A stretch of 64,000 nt of DNA, from assembly GCA_009886625.1 (NCBI GenBank), contig QXZA01000004.1, forward strand, positions 1 through 64,000, read 5' to 3'. Position numbers and translations under genes: made by a program. Source of the stretch: Flavobacteriaceae bacterium (lineage in GTDB: Bacteria; Bacteroidota; Bacteroidia; Flavobacteriales; Flavobacteriaceae). Below the pieces are notes generated by a model. It ran no database searches. It worked only from the letters and a program-made list of their open reading frames with translations, and had not been told where the DNA came from. Shown here one piece after another: positions 46,329 to 56,466 of the stretch (the first letter of the stretch is position 1; the number at the start of each line of letters is the position of its first letter).

Positions 46329-47356
46329 TGCAAGCTAAATTTGTCAAGCATACCTTAAATTTTAAACGTCCAAGTGGTACTTCAAGAGGAATCTTAACCA
46401 CCAAAGACAGTTGGTTTTTAATTTTGACAGATCAAGAAAAGAAGGGTATTGGGGAATGCAGTATTTTAGAAGGATTGAGTTATGACGATCATCCTGAATT
46501 TGAAGTTAGCTTGAAAACTCTTTGTGACCAGATCAATAGAGGTGAACCCTTACTTGATTTAAATCCATGGCCTGCGATTAAAATGGGATATGAAACTGCA
46601 CTTTTGTCATTGAAAAGTTCTGATCCATATTCTTTGTTTCCATCACATTTTACAGACACAAAAGAGAGTATTCCGATCAATGGCTTGGTATGGATGGGTA
46701 CTTTTGACTTCATGAAAGCGCAAATCGACAGCCTCTTGGAAAGAGAATTTAACTGTATTAAAATAAAAATTGGAGCAATAGATTTTGAAGAGGAATTACG
46801 ATTGCTAGCACAGCTTAGAAACCGATATGATGCCAACACTATCACGATACGAGTTGATGCCAATGGAGCTTTCAAACCTCAGGAGGCACTCAAGAAATTG
46901 GATCAATTAAGCAAGTATCAAATTCATTCTATCGAGCAACCAATTGCAGTATATCAGTGGGAGCTCATGTCTAATTTATGTCAAAAAAGTTCAATTCCTA
47001 TTGCATTAGATGAGGAGTTGATTGGTATTTTTGATGCAGAAACAAAATCAAGGATGCTTACCCAAATACAACCACAATACCTCATATTTAAGCCTAGTTT
47101 ATTAGGAGGTTTTTCAAATACTCAAAACTGGATTGATTTGGCTGAGAAGTATTCGATTAAGTGGTGGGTCACAAGTGCATTGGAAAGCAATGTTGGCTTG
47201 AATGCGATAGCACAATGGACTTATTCAAAAAAGGTAAGCTTACCTCAGGGACTTGGAACAGGTTCTTTATTTTTAAATAATATTGATTCTTCTCTAGTGA
47301 TTAAAAAAGGTTGCTTGTGGAATGATAAATCAATACCTTGGAAAGAAATTTTTTGA
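46328..47356 (+). CDS. menC: o-Succinylbenzoate synthase
   Basis: 342 residues of the enolase superfamily. The catalytic lysine is in CIKIKIGAIDFEEEL near 139-153; metal ligands are in RVDANGAF (Asp), IEQPI (Glu) and ALDEEL (Asp), and the second lysine in LIFKPSLLGGF near 255-265. It dehydrates SHCHC to o-succinylbenzoate. The upstream enzyme SHCHC synthase (MenH) is not encoded in this cluster. Confidence 0.93.
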   Translation: MQAKFVKHTLNFKRPSGTSRGILTTKDSWFLILTDQEKKGIGECSILEGLSYDDHPEFEVSLKTLCDQINRGEPLLDLNPWPAIKMGYETALLSLKSSDPYSLFPSHFTDTKESIPINGLVWMGTFDFMKAQIDSLLEREFNCIKIKIGAIDFEEELRLLAQLRNRYDANTITIRVDANGAFKPQEALKKLDQLSKYQIHSIEQPIAVYQWELMSNLCQKSSIPIALDEELIGIFDAETKSRMLTQIQPQYLIFKPSLLGGFSNTQNWIDLAEKYSIKWWVTSALESNVGLNAIAQWTYSKKVSLPQGLGTGSLFLNNIDSSLVIKKGCLWNDKSIPWKEIF

Positions 47357-47359
47357 TTT

Positions 47360-48262
47360 ATGTTTTTGGAACAAGTTGATCTAAGCAAAAATCCCTTCTG
47401 GAAGTACATACTGGGTTCATTTGTAATTATCATTTTTAGTGTAATTGGTCAGTTACCCCTTACTTATGTCCTTATCGAGTCTGGACCTTTAAGTCCTGGC
47501 GCTGATCCCATGGATATGCTTCGCAATTTAGATAAGAATTTGCAGTTATTTTTACTTTTGATTCCCTTTGGTGTTGGACTTCTGGGGTTTTGGCTAGTAA
47601 TTAAAAAATTAAATGAGCGTTCATTATTAAGTGTTACCACTAGCCGTTCAAAAATTGATTGGTCTCGCGTTTTTTATGCATTTGCAATATGGGGAATGTT
47701 CAGTATTGTATTAATAGTAGGGGATTATTTTATTGCTCCAGATTCTTATGAGTGGAATTTTAATGCTAAATCTTTTGTAATTCTTTTTGTCATCGCTGTT
47801 GCATTGATTCCAATTCAGACCAGCCTTGAGGAATATATATTTAGGGGATATTTAATGCAGGGTTTTGCAGGCATATTCAAAAATAGATGGGTTCCTTTAG
47901 TAATGACTTCCATTATCTTTGGTTGCCTACACTTATTTAATCCTGAGGTTGAAAAACTAGGTTATGGAATTATGGTTTACTACATAGGTACTGGCCTCTT
48001 TTTAGGAATTCTTACCCTGATGGATGAGGGGATTGAATTAGCGCTAGGGTTTCATGCTGCCAATAATTTATTTACAGCTTTATTGGTTACTTCCTCTTGG
48101 ACCGCTTTTCAAACAGAATCCATCCTAATTGATATTTCTGAACCCTCTTTAGGTATAGAACTAGTACTTTCATTAGTGGTACTTTATCCTATTCTCTTAT
48201 TTATCATGAGTAAAAAATACGGTTGGACACAATGGAAAACTAAATTAACTTCTAAAATATAA
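47360..48262 (+). CDS. CPBP-family intramembrane protease
   Basis: 300 residues, seven or eight membrane helices. The CAAX-protease/bacteriocin-processing motifs are SLEEYIFRGYLMQG (EExxxR) near 155-168, FGCLHLFNP (FxxxH) near 187-195 and GFHAANNLF near 231-239, which supply Glu, Arg and His of the metal-dependent intramembrane protease site. No substrate is known. It is inserted between menC and menE with gaps of three and two bases, so it is transcribed with quinone synthesis. Confidence 0.85.
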   Translation: MFLEQVDLSKNPFWKYILGSFVIIIFSVIGQLPLTYVLIESGPLSPGADPMDMLRNLDKNLQLFLLLIPFGVGLLGFWLVIKKLNERSLLSVTTSRSKIDWSRVFYAFAIWGMFSIVLIVGDYFIAPDSYEWNFNAKSFVILFVIAVALIPIQTSLEEYIFRGYLMQGFAGIFKNRWVPLVMTSIIFGCLHLFNPEVEKLGYGIMVYYIGTGLFLGILTLMDEGIELALGFHAANNLFTALLVTSSWTAFQTESILIDISEPSLGIELVLSLVVLYPILLFIMSKKYGWTQWKTKLTSKI

Positions 48263-48264
48263 AC

Positions 48265-49356
48265 ATGCATACACCGCATTATACAAAAATTCATAATCGA
48301 TTTTTACTTAACGGATTTTTTTACGATTACCAGGGATTAAAAGAGGTTGCCTATAGTTTCATCAAAGAAGGGGACTTGTTTGAGCGGTATATGGGAGATT
48401 TTTTAATGGATTGGTTAGATCAATCTGAAACAATTTATTTAGAGACTTCAGGCACCACAACTTCCCCAAAGCGAATGCTTTACAAGAAACAAGCCTTAGT
48501 TAATAGTGCGATTGCAACAGGTGATTTTTTTAATGTAAGTGTGGGTGATAAGGCCTTACATTGTCTTCCGGCCAATTTTATTGCTGGAAAAATGATGCTG
48601 ATTCGCGCTATGATTTTAGGGTTTTCTTTAGACTTGGTTTCTCCTTCAAAAAACCCTTTTCACAAGAATGAAAAAGTATATGATTTTGTGGCTATGACAC
48701 CTATGCAAGCGTTCCATTCTCTACCTAATTTAAATCAAGTTAAAACATTAATAATAGGAGGTGCCTATGTTTCCGTGGCTCTACAAAATGAGTTGATTAA
48801 ACGAAATGTTAATGCATTTGAAACTTACGGAATGACCGAGACACTTTCCCATATTGCAGTTCGTTCCATGCAAGATCCACCTTCTGAATTCACCTGTCTT
48901 TCACATGTTTCAATTTCACAAGATGCGAGAAAGTGTTTGATAATTGATTCTCCACAATTGGATGTTGAAAATCTAATCACTAATGACGAGGTTGAATTTC
49001 TTGATAAAAACCGCTTTCGATTAATTGGGAGAGTTGATTATGTGATCAACTCTGGTGGAGTGAAACTCCATCCTGAACAGATTGAACGAAAATTATCTGA
49101 ACTACTTTCATTGCATTATTTTATAACGAGTTTACCCGATGCAATTTTGGGTCAGAAAGTAGTTTTGGTTTTGGTAGAAAATGAAGATTTGCATACCAAT
49201 GGTTTAATTAATCAGCTCAAGGAAGCCGATAATTTGTCTCCTTATGAAATCCCAAAAACAATTATCTTTCACCAAGATTTTGTACAAACCCATAGTGGTA
49301 AAATTAAACGAGAAAAAACATTGGATCAAAAGCCAACACGGATTTTAGACCTGTAA
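48265..49356 (+). CDS. menE: o-Succinylbenzoate-CoA ligase
   Basis: 363 residues, an AMP-forming ligase, shorter than the 450-480 of most MenE and so a compact form. The P-loop is LETSGTTTSPKRMLYKK near 59-75; the adenylation core has FETYGMTETLSHIA near 191-204 and LIGRVDYVINSGGVKLHPEQIE near 250-270; it ends with the catalytic-lysine loop HSGKIKREKTL. It activates o-succinylbenzoate to its CoA ester, for MenB. Converges with the carboxyltransferase gene, overlapping by 12 bases. Confidence 0.9.
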   Translation: MHTPHYTKIHNRFLLNGFFYDYQGLKEVAYSFIKEGDLFERYMGDFLMDWLDQSETIYLETSGTTTSPKRMLYKKQALVNSAIATGDFFNVSVGDKALHCLPANFIAGKMMLIRAMILGFSLDLVSPSKNPFHKNEKVYDFVAMTPMQAFHSLPNLNQVKTLIIGGAYVSVALQNELIKRNVNAFETYGMTETLSHIAVRSMQDPPSEFTCLSHVSISQDARKCLIIDSPQLDVENLITNDEVEFLDKNRFRLIGRVDYVINSGGVKLHPEQIERKLSELLSLHYFITSLPDAILGQKVVLVLVENEDLHTNGLINQLKEADNLSPYEIPKTIIFHQDFVQTHSGKIKREKTLDQKPTRILDL

Positions 49357-50973
49357 AACTCCCATGTTAAATTTGTCTTGACTGGGAGTGTTATTGGCAA
49401 TTTCTATTCCCATACTTATCCAAGAGCGAGTTTCTTCGGGTTGAATTATTGCATCAACCCAAAGTTGTGAAGCCGCATGAAGAATGTCTGTTTTTTCATC
49501 ATAACGCTTTTGAATTTTTTCTCTAAGTATGGCTTCTTTCTTATCATCAATTGGAGTTTCAGATTTTTTAACAGAAGCTTTTTCGATTTGAAATAAAACA
49601 TTAGCCGCTTGTGATCCTCCCATCACTGCCAGTTTTGCTGTCGGCCAAGCCAACATAAATCGTGGGTCATAGGCTTTTCCGCACATGGCGTAGTTTCCAG
49701 CACCGAAGGAATTTCCAATGATAATTGTAAATTTTGGTACAACAGAGTTTGCAACGGCATTGACCATTTTGGCTCCGTCTTTTATAATTCCACCATGTTC
49801 TGCTTTACTTCCTACCATGAATCCAGTGACATCTTGAAGAAAAACTAAAGGGATGTTTTTTTGGTTGCAATTGGCTATGAATCGGGTGGCTTTGTCTGCT
49901 GCATCCCCATAAATGACACCCCCAAATTGCATTTCCCCTGTTTTGCTTTTTACAACTTTACGTTGGTTTGCAATAATTCCTACAGACCAACCCTCAATTT
50001 TTGCATAGGTTGTAATTAAGGTTTGACCGTACTCTTTTTTGTATTCATCCATAGAGTTCTCATCAGTAATTCGATCAAGAACCTCGTAGGTGTTATAAGG
50101 TTGTGCTCTGGACTTTGGAAGCACATTATAAAGAGAGAGTGAATCAAATTTAGGTGCTTTGGTAGGTGTGCGTTGAAAACCTGCTTTAGGCCGATCACCG
50201 ATTTTTTCTATTAAACTTCTAATCTTTTTTAAGGCTGCTGGATCATCTTTAACTTTATAGTCTGTGACACCACTGATTCCACTATGTGTATCGGCTCCTC
50301 CAAGAAGTTCATTTTCCACATCTTCTCCAATGGCAGCTTTCACTAAATAACTTCCAGCAAGAAATATACTTCCTGTTTTTTCTACGATAATGGCTTCATC
50401 AGACATAATGGGTAAATAGGCTCCTCCAGCTACACAACTTCCCATGATGGCAGCAATTTGAACAATACCCATACTACTCATTTTGGCGTTATTTCTGAAA
50501 ATACGGCCAAAGTCATCTTTATCTGCAAAAATCTGATCTTGAAGAGGAAGATAAATCCCGGCGCTGTCTACCAAATAAATTATTGGAATCTTGTTCTCCA
50601 TTGCAATTTCTTGTGCACGTAAGTTCTTTTTTGCAGTCATAGGAAACCATGCCCCAGCTTTTACTGTTGGATCATTAGCAACAATAACACATCGTTTTTT
50701 GGAGACATGAGCAATCACAACAATTACTCCGGCGGCAGGACAACCTCCGTGTTCTTCATACATTTTTTCTCCAGCCAAAATACCTACCTCAAAAACTTCG
50801 TCTGGATTATCTACTAATTGATTTACGCGTTCACGTGCAGAGAGTTTTCCTTTTTCATTCAACTTTTTTAGGCGTGCTTTTCCTCCACCCAACTTTATTT
50901 TACGTATTCGCTGTTGAATTTCGGCCCAGGCCATCTTCAAAGCATCTTTATTAATTTCTTCTTCCAGATTCAT
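49345..50973 (-). CDS. Acyl-CoA carboxylase carboxyltransferase (beta) subunit
   Basis: 542 residues of the carboxyltransferase family with both N and C halves. It shows GKLSARERVNQLVDNPDEVFEVG near 40-62, the acyl-CoA oxyanion parts YLVDSAGIYLPLQDQ and AAIMGSCVAGGAYLPIMSDE, and the biotin site GAGNYAMCGKAYDPRFMLAWPTAKLAVMGG near 430-460. This fits methylcrotonyl- or propionyl-type subunits. No biotin-carboxylase alpha subunit lies next to it, so the substrate is uncertain. Bacteroidota often split these genes. Confidence 0.85.
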   Translation of the reverse strand: MNLEEEINKDALKMAWAEIQQRIRKIKLGGGKARLKKLNEKGKLSARERVNQLVDNPDEVFEVGILAGEKMYEEHGGCPAAGVIVVIAHVSKKRCVIVANDPTVKAGAWFPMTAKKNLRAQEIAMENKIPIIYLVDSAGIYLPLQDQIFADKDDFGRIFRNNAKMSSMGIVQIAAIMGSCVAGGAYLPIMSDEAIIVEKTGSIFLAGSYLVKAAIGEDVENELLGGADTHSGISGVTDYKVKDDPAALKKIRSLIEKIGDRPKAGFQRTPTKAPKFDSLSLYNVLPKSRAQPYNTYEVLDRITDENSMDEYKKEYGQTLITTYAKIEGWSVGIIANQRKVVKSKTGEMQFGGVIYGDAADKATRFIANCNQKNIPLVFLQDVTGFMVGSKAEHGGIIKDGAKMVNAVANSVVPKFTIIIGNSFGAGNYAMCGKAYDPRFMLAWPTAKLAVMGGSQAANVLFQIEKASVKKSETPIDDKKEAILREKIQKRYDEKTDILHAASQLWVDAIIQPEETRSWISMGIEIANNTPSQDKFNMGVLQV

Positions 50974-51060
50974 ATTTTCTCAATGAGTTACGAAAGTACT
51001 AAAATTCTATAGGTAACTTTTTAAAATTTTATTCGATATTTGTTGCTTACAAATAATCAA

Positions 51061-51240
51061 ATGGGATTAAACAAGAATAAGATAATGGGATATGTTGCAT
51101 TGATAATGGCCGTTCTAGGTAGTGCACTTATCTTGGTGGGAGTATTGAAGTACCCTGAGTATGCCATAGGGTTTTCAATTGCAGGAGTTGGATTTTATGC
51201 ACTGGCATGGGCTTTTAACGCATTAAGAGGACGCATTTAG
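51061..51240 (+). CDS. Small membrane protein, CAL67264-like
   Basis: 59 residues from the ATG at 51061; a TTG start 21 bases earlier is less likely. Two hydrophobic helices (near 9-27 and 35-52) flank a short polar turn, and the sequence GLNKNKIMGYVALI... FNALRGRI resembles the small CAL67264 membrane family of flavobacteria. It lies two bases before ettA. Confidence 0.68.
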   Translation: MGLNKNKIMGYVALIMAVLGSALILVGVLKYPEYAIGFSIAGVGFYALAWAFNALRGRI

Positions 51241-51242
51241 TT

Positions 51243-52937
51243 ATGTCAGACGATAAGAAAGTAATTTTCTCAATGTCGGGGGTAAGTAAAACTTACACAA
51301 ACGCCAATCAACCTGTTTTAAAAAATATTTATCTCAGTTTTTTTTACGGAGCAAAAATTGGGATACTTGGACTTAATGGTTCTGGGAAATCAACCTTGCT
51401 AAAGATTATTGCAGGGATTGATAAGAGTTTCCAAGGAGATGTGGTTTTCTCTCAAGATTATAGTGTTGGATATTTGGAGCAAGAACCCCAAATGGATGAA
51501 GAGAAAACTGTTTTAGAAATTGTAAAAGAAGGCGCTGCTACAACTGTAACAATTCTAGATGAATACAACAGTATCAATGATCAATTTAGTTTGCCAGAAG
51601 TCTATGAAGATGCAGATAAGATGCAAAAACTTATGGATCGTCAGGCTGTTTTACAAGATCAAATTGATGCTTCTAATGCCTGGGAGTTGGATACTCAGTT
51701 GGAAATTGCAATGGATGCATTACGAACACCTCCTGGAGATCAAAAGATTAGTGTTCTTTCTGGGGGAGAGCGAAGACGTGTAGCTTTGTGTAGATTGTTA
51801 TTAAAAAAACCTGATGTCTTATTGTTGGATGAGCCTACCAACCACTTGGATGCAGAATCGGTTCATTGGTTAGAGCACCATTTAGCACAGTATCAAGGAA
51901 CTGTTATTGCGGTGACGCATGATCGTTATTTTTTAGATAATGTAGCAGGTTGGATTTTAGAATTAGACAGGGGAGAAGGAATCCCATGGAAAGGAAATTA
52001 TTCATCCTGGTTGGATCAAAAGTCAAAACGTTTAGCACAAGAACAAAAGCAAGCTTCTAAGAGACAGAAAACATTGGAGCGCGAGTTAGATTGGGTTCGA
52101 ATGGCTCCAAAGGGACGCCAATCAAAACAAAAAGCACGTTTGTCTAATTACGATAAGCTAATGAGTCAAGATCAAAAGCAAGTCGATGAAAAATTAGAAA
52201 TATTTATTCCTAATGGACCTCGTTTAGGGACTAATGTTATTGAAGCTTCACATGTTGCAAAGTCTTTTGGAGACAAATTACTTTATGATGATCTCAATTT
52301 CATGTTGCCTCAAGCAGGTATAGTTGGTGTTATAGGTCCCAACGGAGCTGGAAAATCTACGGTTTTTAGGATGATCATGGGAGAACAATCTCCTGATGGC
52401 GGAAGTTTTAAAGTAGGGGAAACCGTAAAACTAGCTTATGTAGATCAATCACATTCTAACATTGATCCTGAGAAAAGTATTTGGCAAAACTTTAGTGATG
52501 AACAAGAACTTATTATGTTGGGAGGAAGACAGGTGAATTCTAGAGCTTTTTTGAGTCGATTTAACTTTAGCGGTAGGGAGCAAAACAAAAAAGTAGCTTC
52601 ACTTTCTGGGGGAGAACGAAATCGTTTGCATTTAGCAATGACCCTAAAAGAAGAGGGAAATGTTCTTCTTTTAGATGAGCCTACCAACGATTTGGATGTA
52701 AATACTCTCCGCGCCTTAGAAGAAGGACTTGAGAATTTTGCAGGTTGTGCCGTTGTTATCTCTCACGATCGTTGGTTTTTAGACCGAATATGCACTCATA
52801 TATTAGCTTTTGAAGGGGATTCACAGGTTTACTTTTTTGAAGGTTCTTATTCTGATTACGAAGAAAATAAAAAGAAACGATTAGGTCAAGATTTGATGCC
52901 AAAGCGAATTCAATATCGAAAATTGACTCGAGACTAA
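51243..52937 (+). CDS. ettA: Energy-dependent translational throttle protein EttA (ABC-F)
   Basis: 564 residues with two ABC ATPase domains and no membrane part. Walker A sites are GLNGSGKST near 39-47 and GPNGAGKST near 359-367; signatures are LSGGERRRVALCRLL and LSGGERNRLHLAMTL; Walker B sites are LLLDEPTNHLDAES and LLLDEPTNDLDVNT. Linker residues (APKGRQSKQKARL) fit EttA. It binds the ribosomal E site and gates elongation by the ATP/ADP ratio. Confidence 0.94.
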   Translation: MSDDKKVIFSMSGVSKTYTNANQPVLKNIYLSFFYGAKIGILGLNGSGKSTLLKIIAGIDKSFQGDVVFSQDYSVGYLEQEPQMDEEKTVLEIVKEGAATTVTILDEYNSINDQFSLPEVYEDADKMQKLMDRQAVLQDQIDASNAWELDTQLEIAMDALRTPPGDQKISVLSGGERRRVALCRLLLKKPDVLLLDEPTNHLDAESVHWLEHHLAQYQGTVIAVTHDRYFLDNVAGWILELDRGEGIPWKGNYSSWLDQKSKRLAQEQKQASKRQKTLERELDWVRMAPKGRQSKQKARLSNYDKLMSQDQKQVDEKLEIFIPNGPRLGTNVIEASHVAKSFGDKLLYDDLNFMLPQAGIVGVIGPNGAGKSTVFRMIMGEQSPDGGSFKVGETVKLAYVDQSHSNIDPEKSIWQNFSDEQELIMLGGRQVNSRAFLSRFNFSGREQNKKVASLSGGERNRLHLAMTLKEEGNVLLLDEPTNDLDVNTLRALEEGLENFAGCAVVISHDRWFLDRICTHILAFEGDSQVYFFEGSYSDYEENKKKRLGQDLMPKRIQYRKLTRD

Positions 52938-52955
52938 GTCTACTAATTTTTATTA

Positions 52956-54203
52956 TCAGTTCCAATCAAGTGTTTTTTTTCTAAACAATAGGGTTGCAAT
53001 TAGCCCGATAATTGGAAAAAGAGTAAATAAAGAAAATAATTGCTTGTATTGGCTTACACCTGGATTTTCACCTAAAATATGTCCTGTAAAAAGCGACATG
53101 AAAATATCGGGAGTAAAACCAATGACAGAAATAATTCCCACCAAGGTTCCAGTAAGTTGTAGCGGTGTTTTAATTTCTTCCAACAAAGCAAAATAAAGAC
53201 CTCTCATCGAATAGGTTGCTAATGCCATTAGGATAAAAATGCAAAAAGAAAGTACAAAATAGCTGTCTTCAAAATTCCCCATTCCAATTGAAAAAGAAGC
53301 AATAGCCATACAAAAAAAGCAAGGTAAAATAACTTTCGAGGGTAGAAATTGATCTGCAATCCAGCCAATAAGCACAACAGTGATTGGGCGTGTGAATTGG
53401 ATTAAAACAGCAAAATAAGTCGCGTTTTCAATACTGAATCCCCCTACATCCTTTGCATAAATCCCAAATACCCCGGTAAGTTTATAACCGCTATATGCAG
53501 AAAGAATTAGTAACGAGTGAAAGATTATCTTTGGTTTTCTTAACAATACGAAAGCTTGCTTAAAGCTAAAATTAGTTTTAACACTATTTGTCTCTTTGTC
53601 TTTGTTGGATAATGCAAGCCAAACAAAGATTCCAATACATAATACAATGGAGGTAATGGTTATGAGGATATATTGAAGTGTATTTTTTTTATTTTCATAG
53701 GTTATACTTGCAGCTTCTTCAGGGAAAAAATAACTCAAAATTGCAGCTCCAGTAAGGGCAATGCATGCTGCAAATAATCCTCTACCACCGTCAAGTAGAC
53801 CAAACGAAAGCCCCTGATTATTTTGTGTACCCCATTGTCTCGTTGCTTTAATTAATGCGGCCCAAAACAGAAAAATTGTTGATACTCCCCAAAGGGCATA
53901 TACTATTTTAAAGATTGTAACGGAAGGAATTGACGCCATCGCAACACCTCCTAAACTTGTTAAAATTAGCGATATGGACAATAACTTTCTAGCTTCCCAT
54001 TTATCAGCGATGAATCCTCCAAAAAAATAGGAAAGTAAGGCAGTAATCCCATAAAGTGCTTGAGCCTCACCGATTTCAAAATCTGAAATTCGAAAAACAT
54101 CACGTATAATGGGTTTAAAAACACGCATCACGATAAAAGGCAATAAAAAAATAGCTTCCCCTGCAATAATCAATGCAGCCATGGAAGTGAATTTAGATTT
54201 CAC
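52956..54203 (-). CDS. Major facilitator superfamily transporter
   Basis: 415 residues, twelve membrane helices. An A-loop-like stretch, FFGGFIADKWEARKLLSISLIL, follows helix 2, and a counterpart (LIGWIADQFLPSKVILPCFF) follows helix 8. No domain marks the substrate; anion:cation symporter- and phosphate-ester-type relatives are possible. Upstream is the GNAT gene, 52 bases away on the same strand. Confidence 0.8.
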   Translation of the reverse strand: MKSKFTSMAALIIAGEAIFLLPFIVMRVFKPIIRDVFRISDFEIGEAQALYGITALLSYFFGGFIADKWEARKLLSISLILTSLGGVAMASIPSVTIFKIVYALWGVSTIFLFWAALIKATRQWGTQNNQGLSFGLLDGGRGLFAACIALTGAAILSYFFPEEAASITYENKKNTLQYILITITSIVLCIGIFVWLALSNKDKETNSVKTNFSFKQAFVLLRKPKIIFHSLLILSAYSGYKLTGVFGIYAKDVGGFSIENATYFAVLIQFTRPITVVLIGWIADQFLPSKVILPCFFCMAIASFSIGMGNFEDSYFVLSFCIFILMALATYSMRGLYFALLEEIKTPLQLTGTLVGIISVIGFTPDIFMSLFTGHILGENPGVSQYKQLFSLFTLFPIIGLIATLLFRKKTLDWN

Positions 54204-54255
54204 TTTATCAAGATAGTGTTTTTAAAAGTAAAGGCTTGAAAAGCTTTTAACTAAA

Positions 54256-54723
54256 TTAGAAACGAATTTCCATTTTAATATTCCCTCTGGCATATTTAAT
54301 ATAAGGATCTATAGGGACCTCAATAAAACCATATTTGCGGTACAAGTGAATAGAATTTTCGAGTTTGGTGCTAGAATATAGAATGAGTTTTTTCCAATGG
54401 TGTTGTTCTGCAAAACGAATTACAAAACGAACGATTTGATTCCCAAAACCCACTCCGCGTTGTTTAGGCGTAACGGCCATTTTACTAAACTCATAAACAC
54501 CTTCTTCTTTTTTGATAAACGCAAATGTTCCAATGATTTCACTATTGAGTGAGGCCATAAATATGAAACCTCCTGGGGTAATAATTTGATCTATTGGATT
54601 GCTTAGGACTAATTCGTCATAAGGCTCTACAACAAAAAATGATTCTAACCATTCTATATTGAGTGCTTTAAACTCTTTAGAATGTTCAGTTTCAAAAGGA
54701 ATAAAATGAAGTAAATTATCCAT
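54256..54723 (-). CDS. GNAT-family N-acetyltransferase
   Basis: 155 residues of the GNAT fold: the acetyl-CoA motif is [21 protein letters not shown] near 82-102, with the preceding strand [21 protein letters not shown]. The acceptor substrate is unknown. It overlaps the end of fumC by eight bases, so probably shares its transcript. Confidence 0.85.
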   Translation of the reverse strand: MDNLLHFIPFETEHSKEFKALNIEWLESFFVVEPYDELVLSNPIDQIITPGGFIFMASLNSEIIGTFAFIKKEEGVYEFSKMAVTPKQRGVGFGNQIVRFVIRFAEQHHWKKLILYSSTKLENSIHLYRKYGFIEVPIDPYIKYARGNIKMEIRF

Positions 54724-56110
54724 TACCTGTCATTTTTTCAGGACGGACCCACTCCTCAAATTCTTCTGCGGTCAAATAACCCAACGCTAGACTAGCTTCT
54801 TTTAGGGTTGTCCCTTCTTCATGGGCTTTATTTGCAATTTCTGCAGCTTTGTAATAACCTATTTTAGTATTTAAAGCCGTAACTAACATTAGGGAGTTTT
54901 GAACCAATTCATCAATGCGTTTGTGGTTGGGCTCAATTCCTTTCGCACAATTTTCTGTAAAGCTTACACAAGCATCTCCAAGCAATTCTGCAGATTGAAG
55001 GCAATTGGTAGCCATAACGGGCTTGAATACATTCAATTCATAATGTCCTTGAGTTCCAGCTACTGTAATAGCTACATCATTACCCATTACTTGTGCACAG
55101 ACCATGGTTAGGGCTTCACACTGAGTAGGATTTACTTTTCCTGGCATAATAGAACTTCCAGGTTCATTTGCTGGAATGATAATTTCTCCAATTCCAGAGC
55201 GAGGTCCAGAGGCCATCATTCGGATGTCATTCCCAATTTTATTTAATGAAACAGCCAATTGTTTTAATGCGCCATGAGTCTCAACTATAGCGTCATGTGC
55301 AGCCAAGGCTTCAAATTTATTTGGGGCAGTAATGAAGGGCAGTCCAGTGAATTCAGCTATATATTGAGCAACCTTTTCGGAATAGCCTTTTGGAGTATTT
55401 ATCCCTGTTCCTACTGCTGTTCCTCCCAAAGCCATTTCAGATAGATGCGCTAGGGTGTTCTTTAAAGCTTTAATTCCGTGATCTAGCTGAGACACATAAC
55501 CCGAAAATTCTTGCCCTAAAGTGAGGGGAGTAGCATCCATTAAGTGGGTACGTCCAATTTTAACCACCGATTGAAAGGCTTTAGCTTTTTGATCTAAAGT
55601 ATCACGTAATTGACTGATACCAGGAAGGGTAGTTTCTATGATTTTTTTATATACAGCAATATGCATTCCAGTTGGGAAGGTGTCATTTGAAGATTGTGAT
55701 TTGTTGACATCATCATTTGGTGTTAATGTTTTACCTCCATCTCCTAATTGATTTCCTGCCAATACATGAGCTCTATTCGCAATGACTTCATTGACATTCA
55801 TATTACTTTGAGTTCCAGACCCCGTTTGCCAGATAACCAGTGGGAACTGATCAGCGAGAGCATCTGTAAGAATTTCATCACACACTTGTGCAATTTGATC
55901 TCTCTTTTCAATACTCAATACTCCTAAGTCGTGATTCGTGTATGCAGCTGCTTTTTTTAAATAGGCAAAACCATGAATTATTTCCATGGGCATAGAAGCC
56001 GGAGTTCCAATTTTAAAGTTACTTCGAGAGCGCTCCGTTTGAGGGCCCCAGTATACATTCTTGGGTACTTTTACTTCTCCTATAGTATCTTTTTCAATGC
56101 GGTATTCCAT
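54716..56110 (-). CDS. fumC: Fumarate hydratase class II
   Basis: 464 residues of the aspartase/fumarase family. It interconverts fumarate and malate in the TCA cycle, without an iron-sulphur cluster. Motifs: [18 protein letters not shown] near 97-114, [19 protein letters not shown] near 183-201 and the signature [18 protein letters not shown] near 318-335 (catalytic Ser). Confidence 0.96.
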   Translation of the reverse strand: MEYRIEKDTIGEVKVPKNVYWGPQTERSRSNFKIGTPASMPMEIIHGFAYLKKAAAYTNHDLGVLSIEKRDQIAQVCDEILTDALADQFPLVIWQTGSGTQSNMNVNEVIANRAHVLAGNQLGDGGKTLTPNDDVNKSQSSNDTFPTGMHIAVYKKIIETTLPGISQLRDTLDQKAKAFQSVVKIGRTHLMDATPLTLGQEFSGYVSQLDHGIKALKNTLAHLSEMALGGTAVGTGINTPKGYSEKVAQYIAEFTGLPFITAPNKFEALAAHDAIVETHGALKQLAVSLNKIGNDIRMMASGPRSGIGEIIIPANEPGSSIMPGKVNPTQCEALTMVCAQVMGNDVAITVAGTQGHYELNVFKPVMATNCLQSAELLGDACVSFTENCAKGIEPNHKRIDELVQNSLMLVTALNTKIGYYKAAEIANKAHEEGTTLKEASLALGYLTAEEFEEWVRPEKMTGNG

Positions 56111-56234
56111 GACTTTTATTTTGAACCGTAAAAATACTCGATTTAGAAGAAAACGTTTTTATAAGTTTCAATTATTTTGAAAATAAGCTTTATGAAATAT
56201 CTTAAACCGAGGTGATGGCATTCAAAAAAATATG

Positions 56235-56242
56235 TATTTTTG
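56235..56242 (+). promoter_or_regulatory. -7 element of the small membrane gene
   Basis: TATTTTTG matches TAnnTTTG, 18 bp before the start at 56261 and overlapping an upstream in-frame Met, so it favours the later start. Confidence 0.4.
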
Positions 56243-56260
56243 TACTTCAAAACAGAAATT

Positions 56261-56434
56261 ATGTTTGAATTTGACCAATACTTAGGTTTTCTAGCTTTTC
56301 TTTCCATACTAACCATTGGATTTTGGTTATTGATATTTTTATTGACGTTTGTTATTCCTTACTGGTTAGTAGGAGCTATAATGGAACATCTTAAATACGG
56401 AAAGAATAAAAAGAAGATTGAGAAAAGAAAATAA
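56261..56434 (+). CDS. Small membrane protein, unknown
   Basis: 57 residues from the Met at 56261. One long hydrophobic stretch (about 9-40) ends with a basic tail (KYGKNKKKIEKRK), suggesting an inner-membrane anchor with a cytosolic positive end. I do not recognise its family. It has its own -7 element and is followed by a strong terminator, which supports that it is expressed. Confidence 0.55.
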   Translation: MFEFDQYLGFLAFLSILTIGFWLLIFLLTFVIPYWLVGAIMEHLKYGKNKKKIEKRK

Positions 56435-56463
56435 AAAAAGGGGCTAATAAGCCCCTTTTTTTA
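56434..56463. terminator. Bidirectional terminator
   Basis: GGGGCT/AGCCCC stem, four-base loop AATA, with A7 before and T7 after it. It sits between the small membrane gene and the convergent TonB-type receptor gene and can stop both transcripts. Confidence 0.88.
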
Positions 56464-56466
56464 TGT

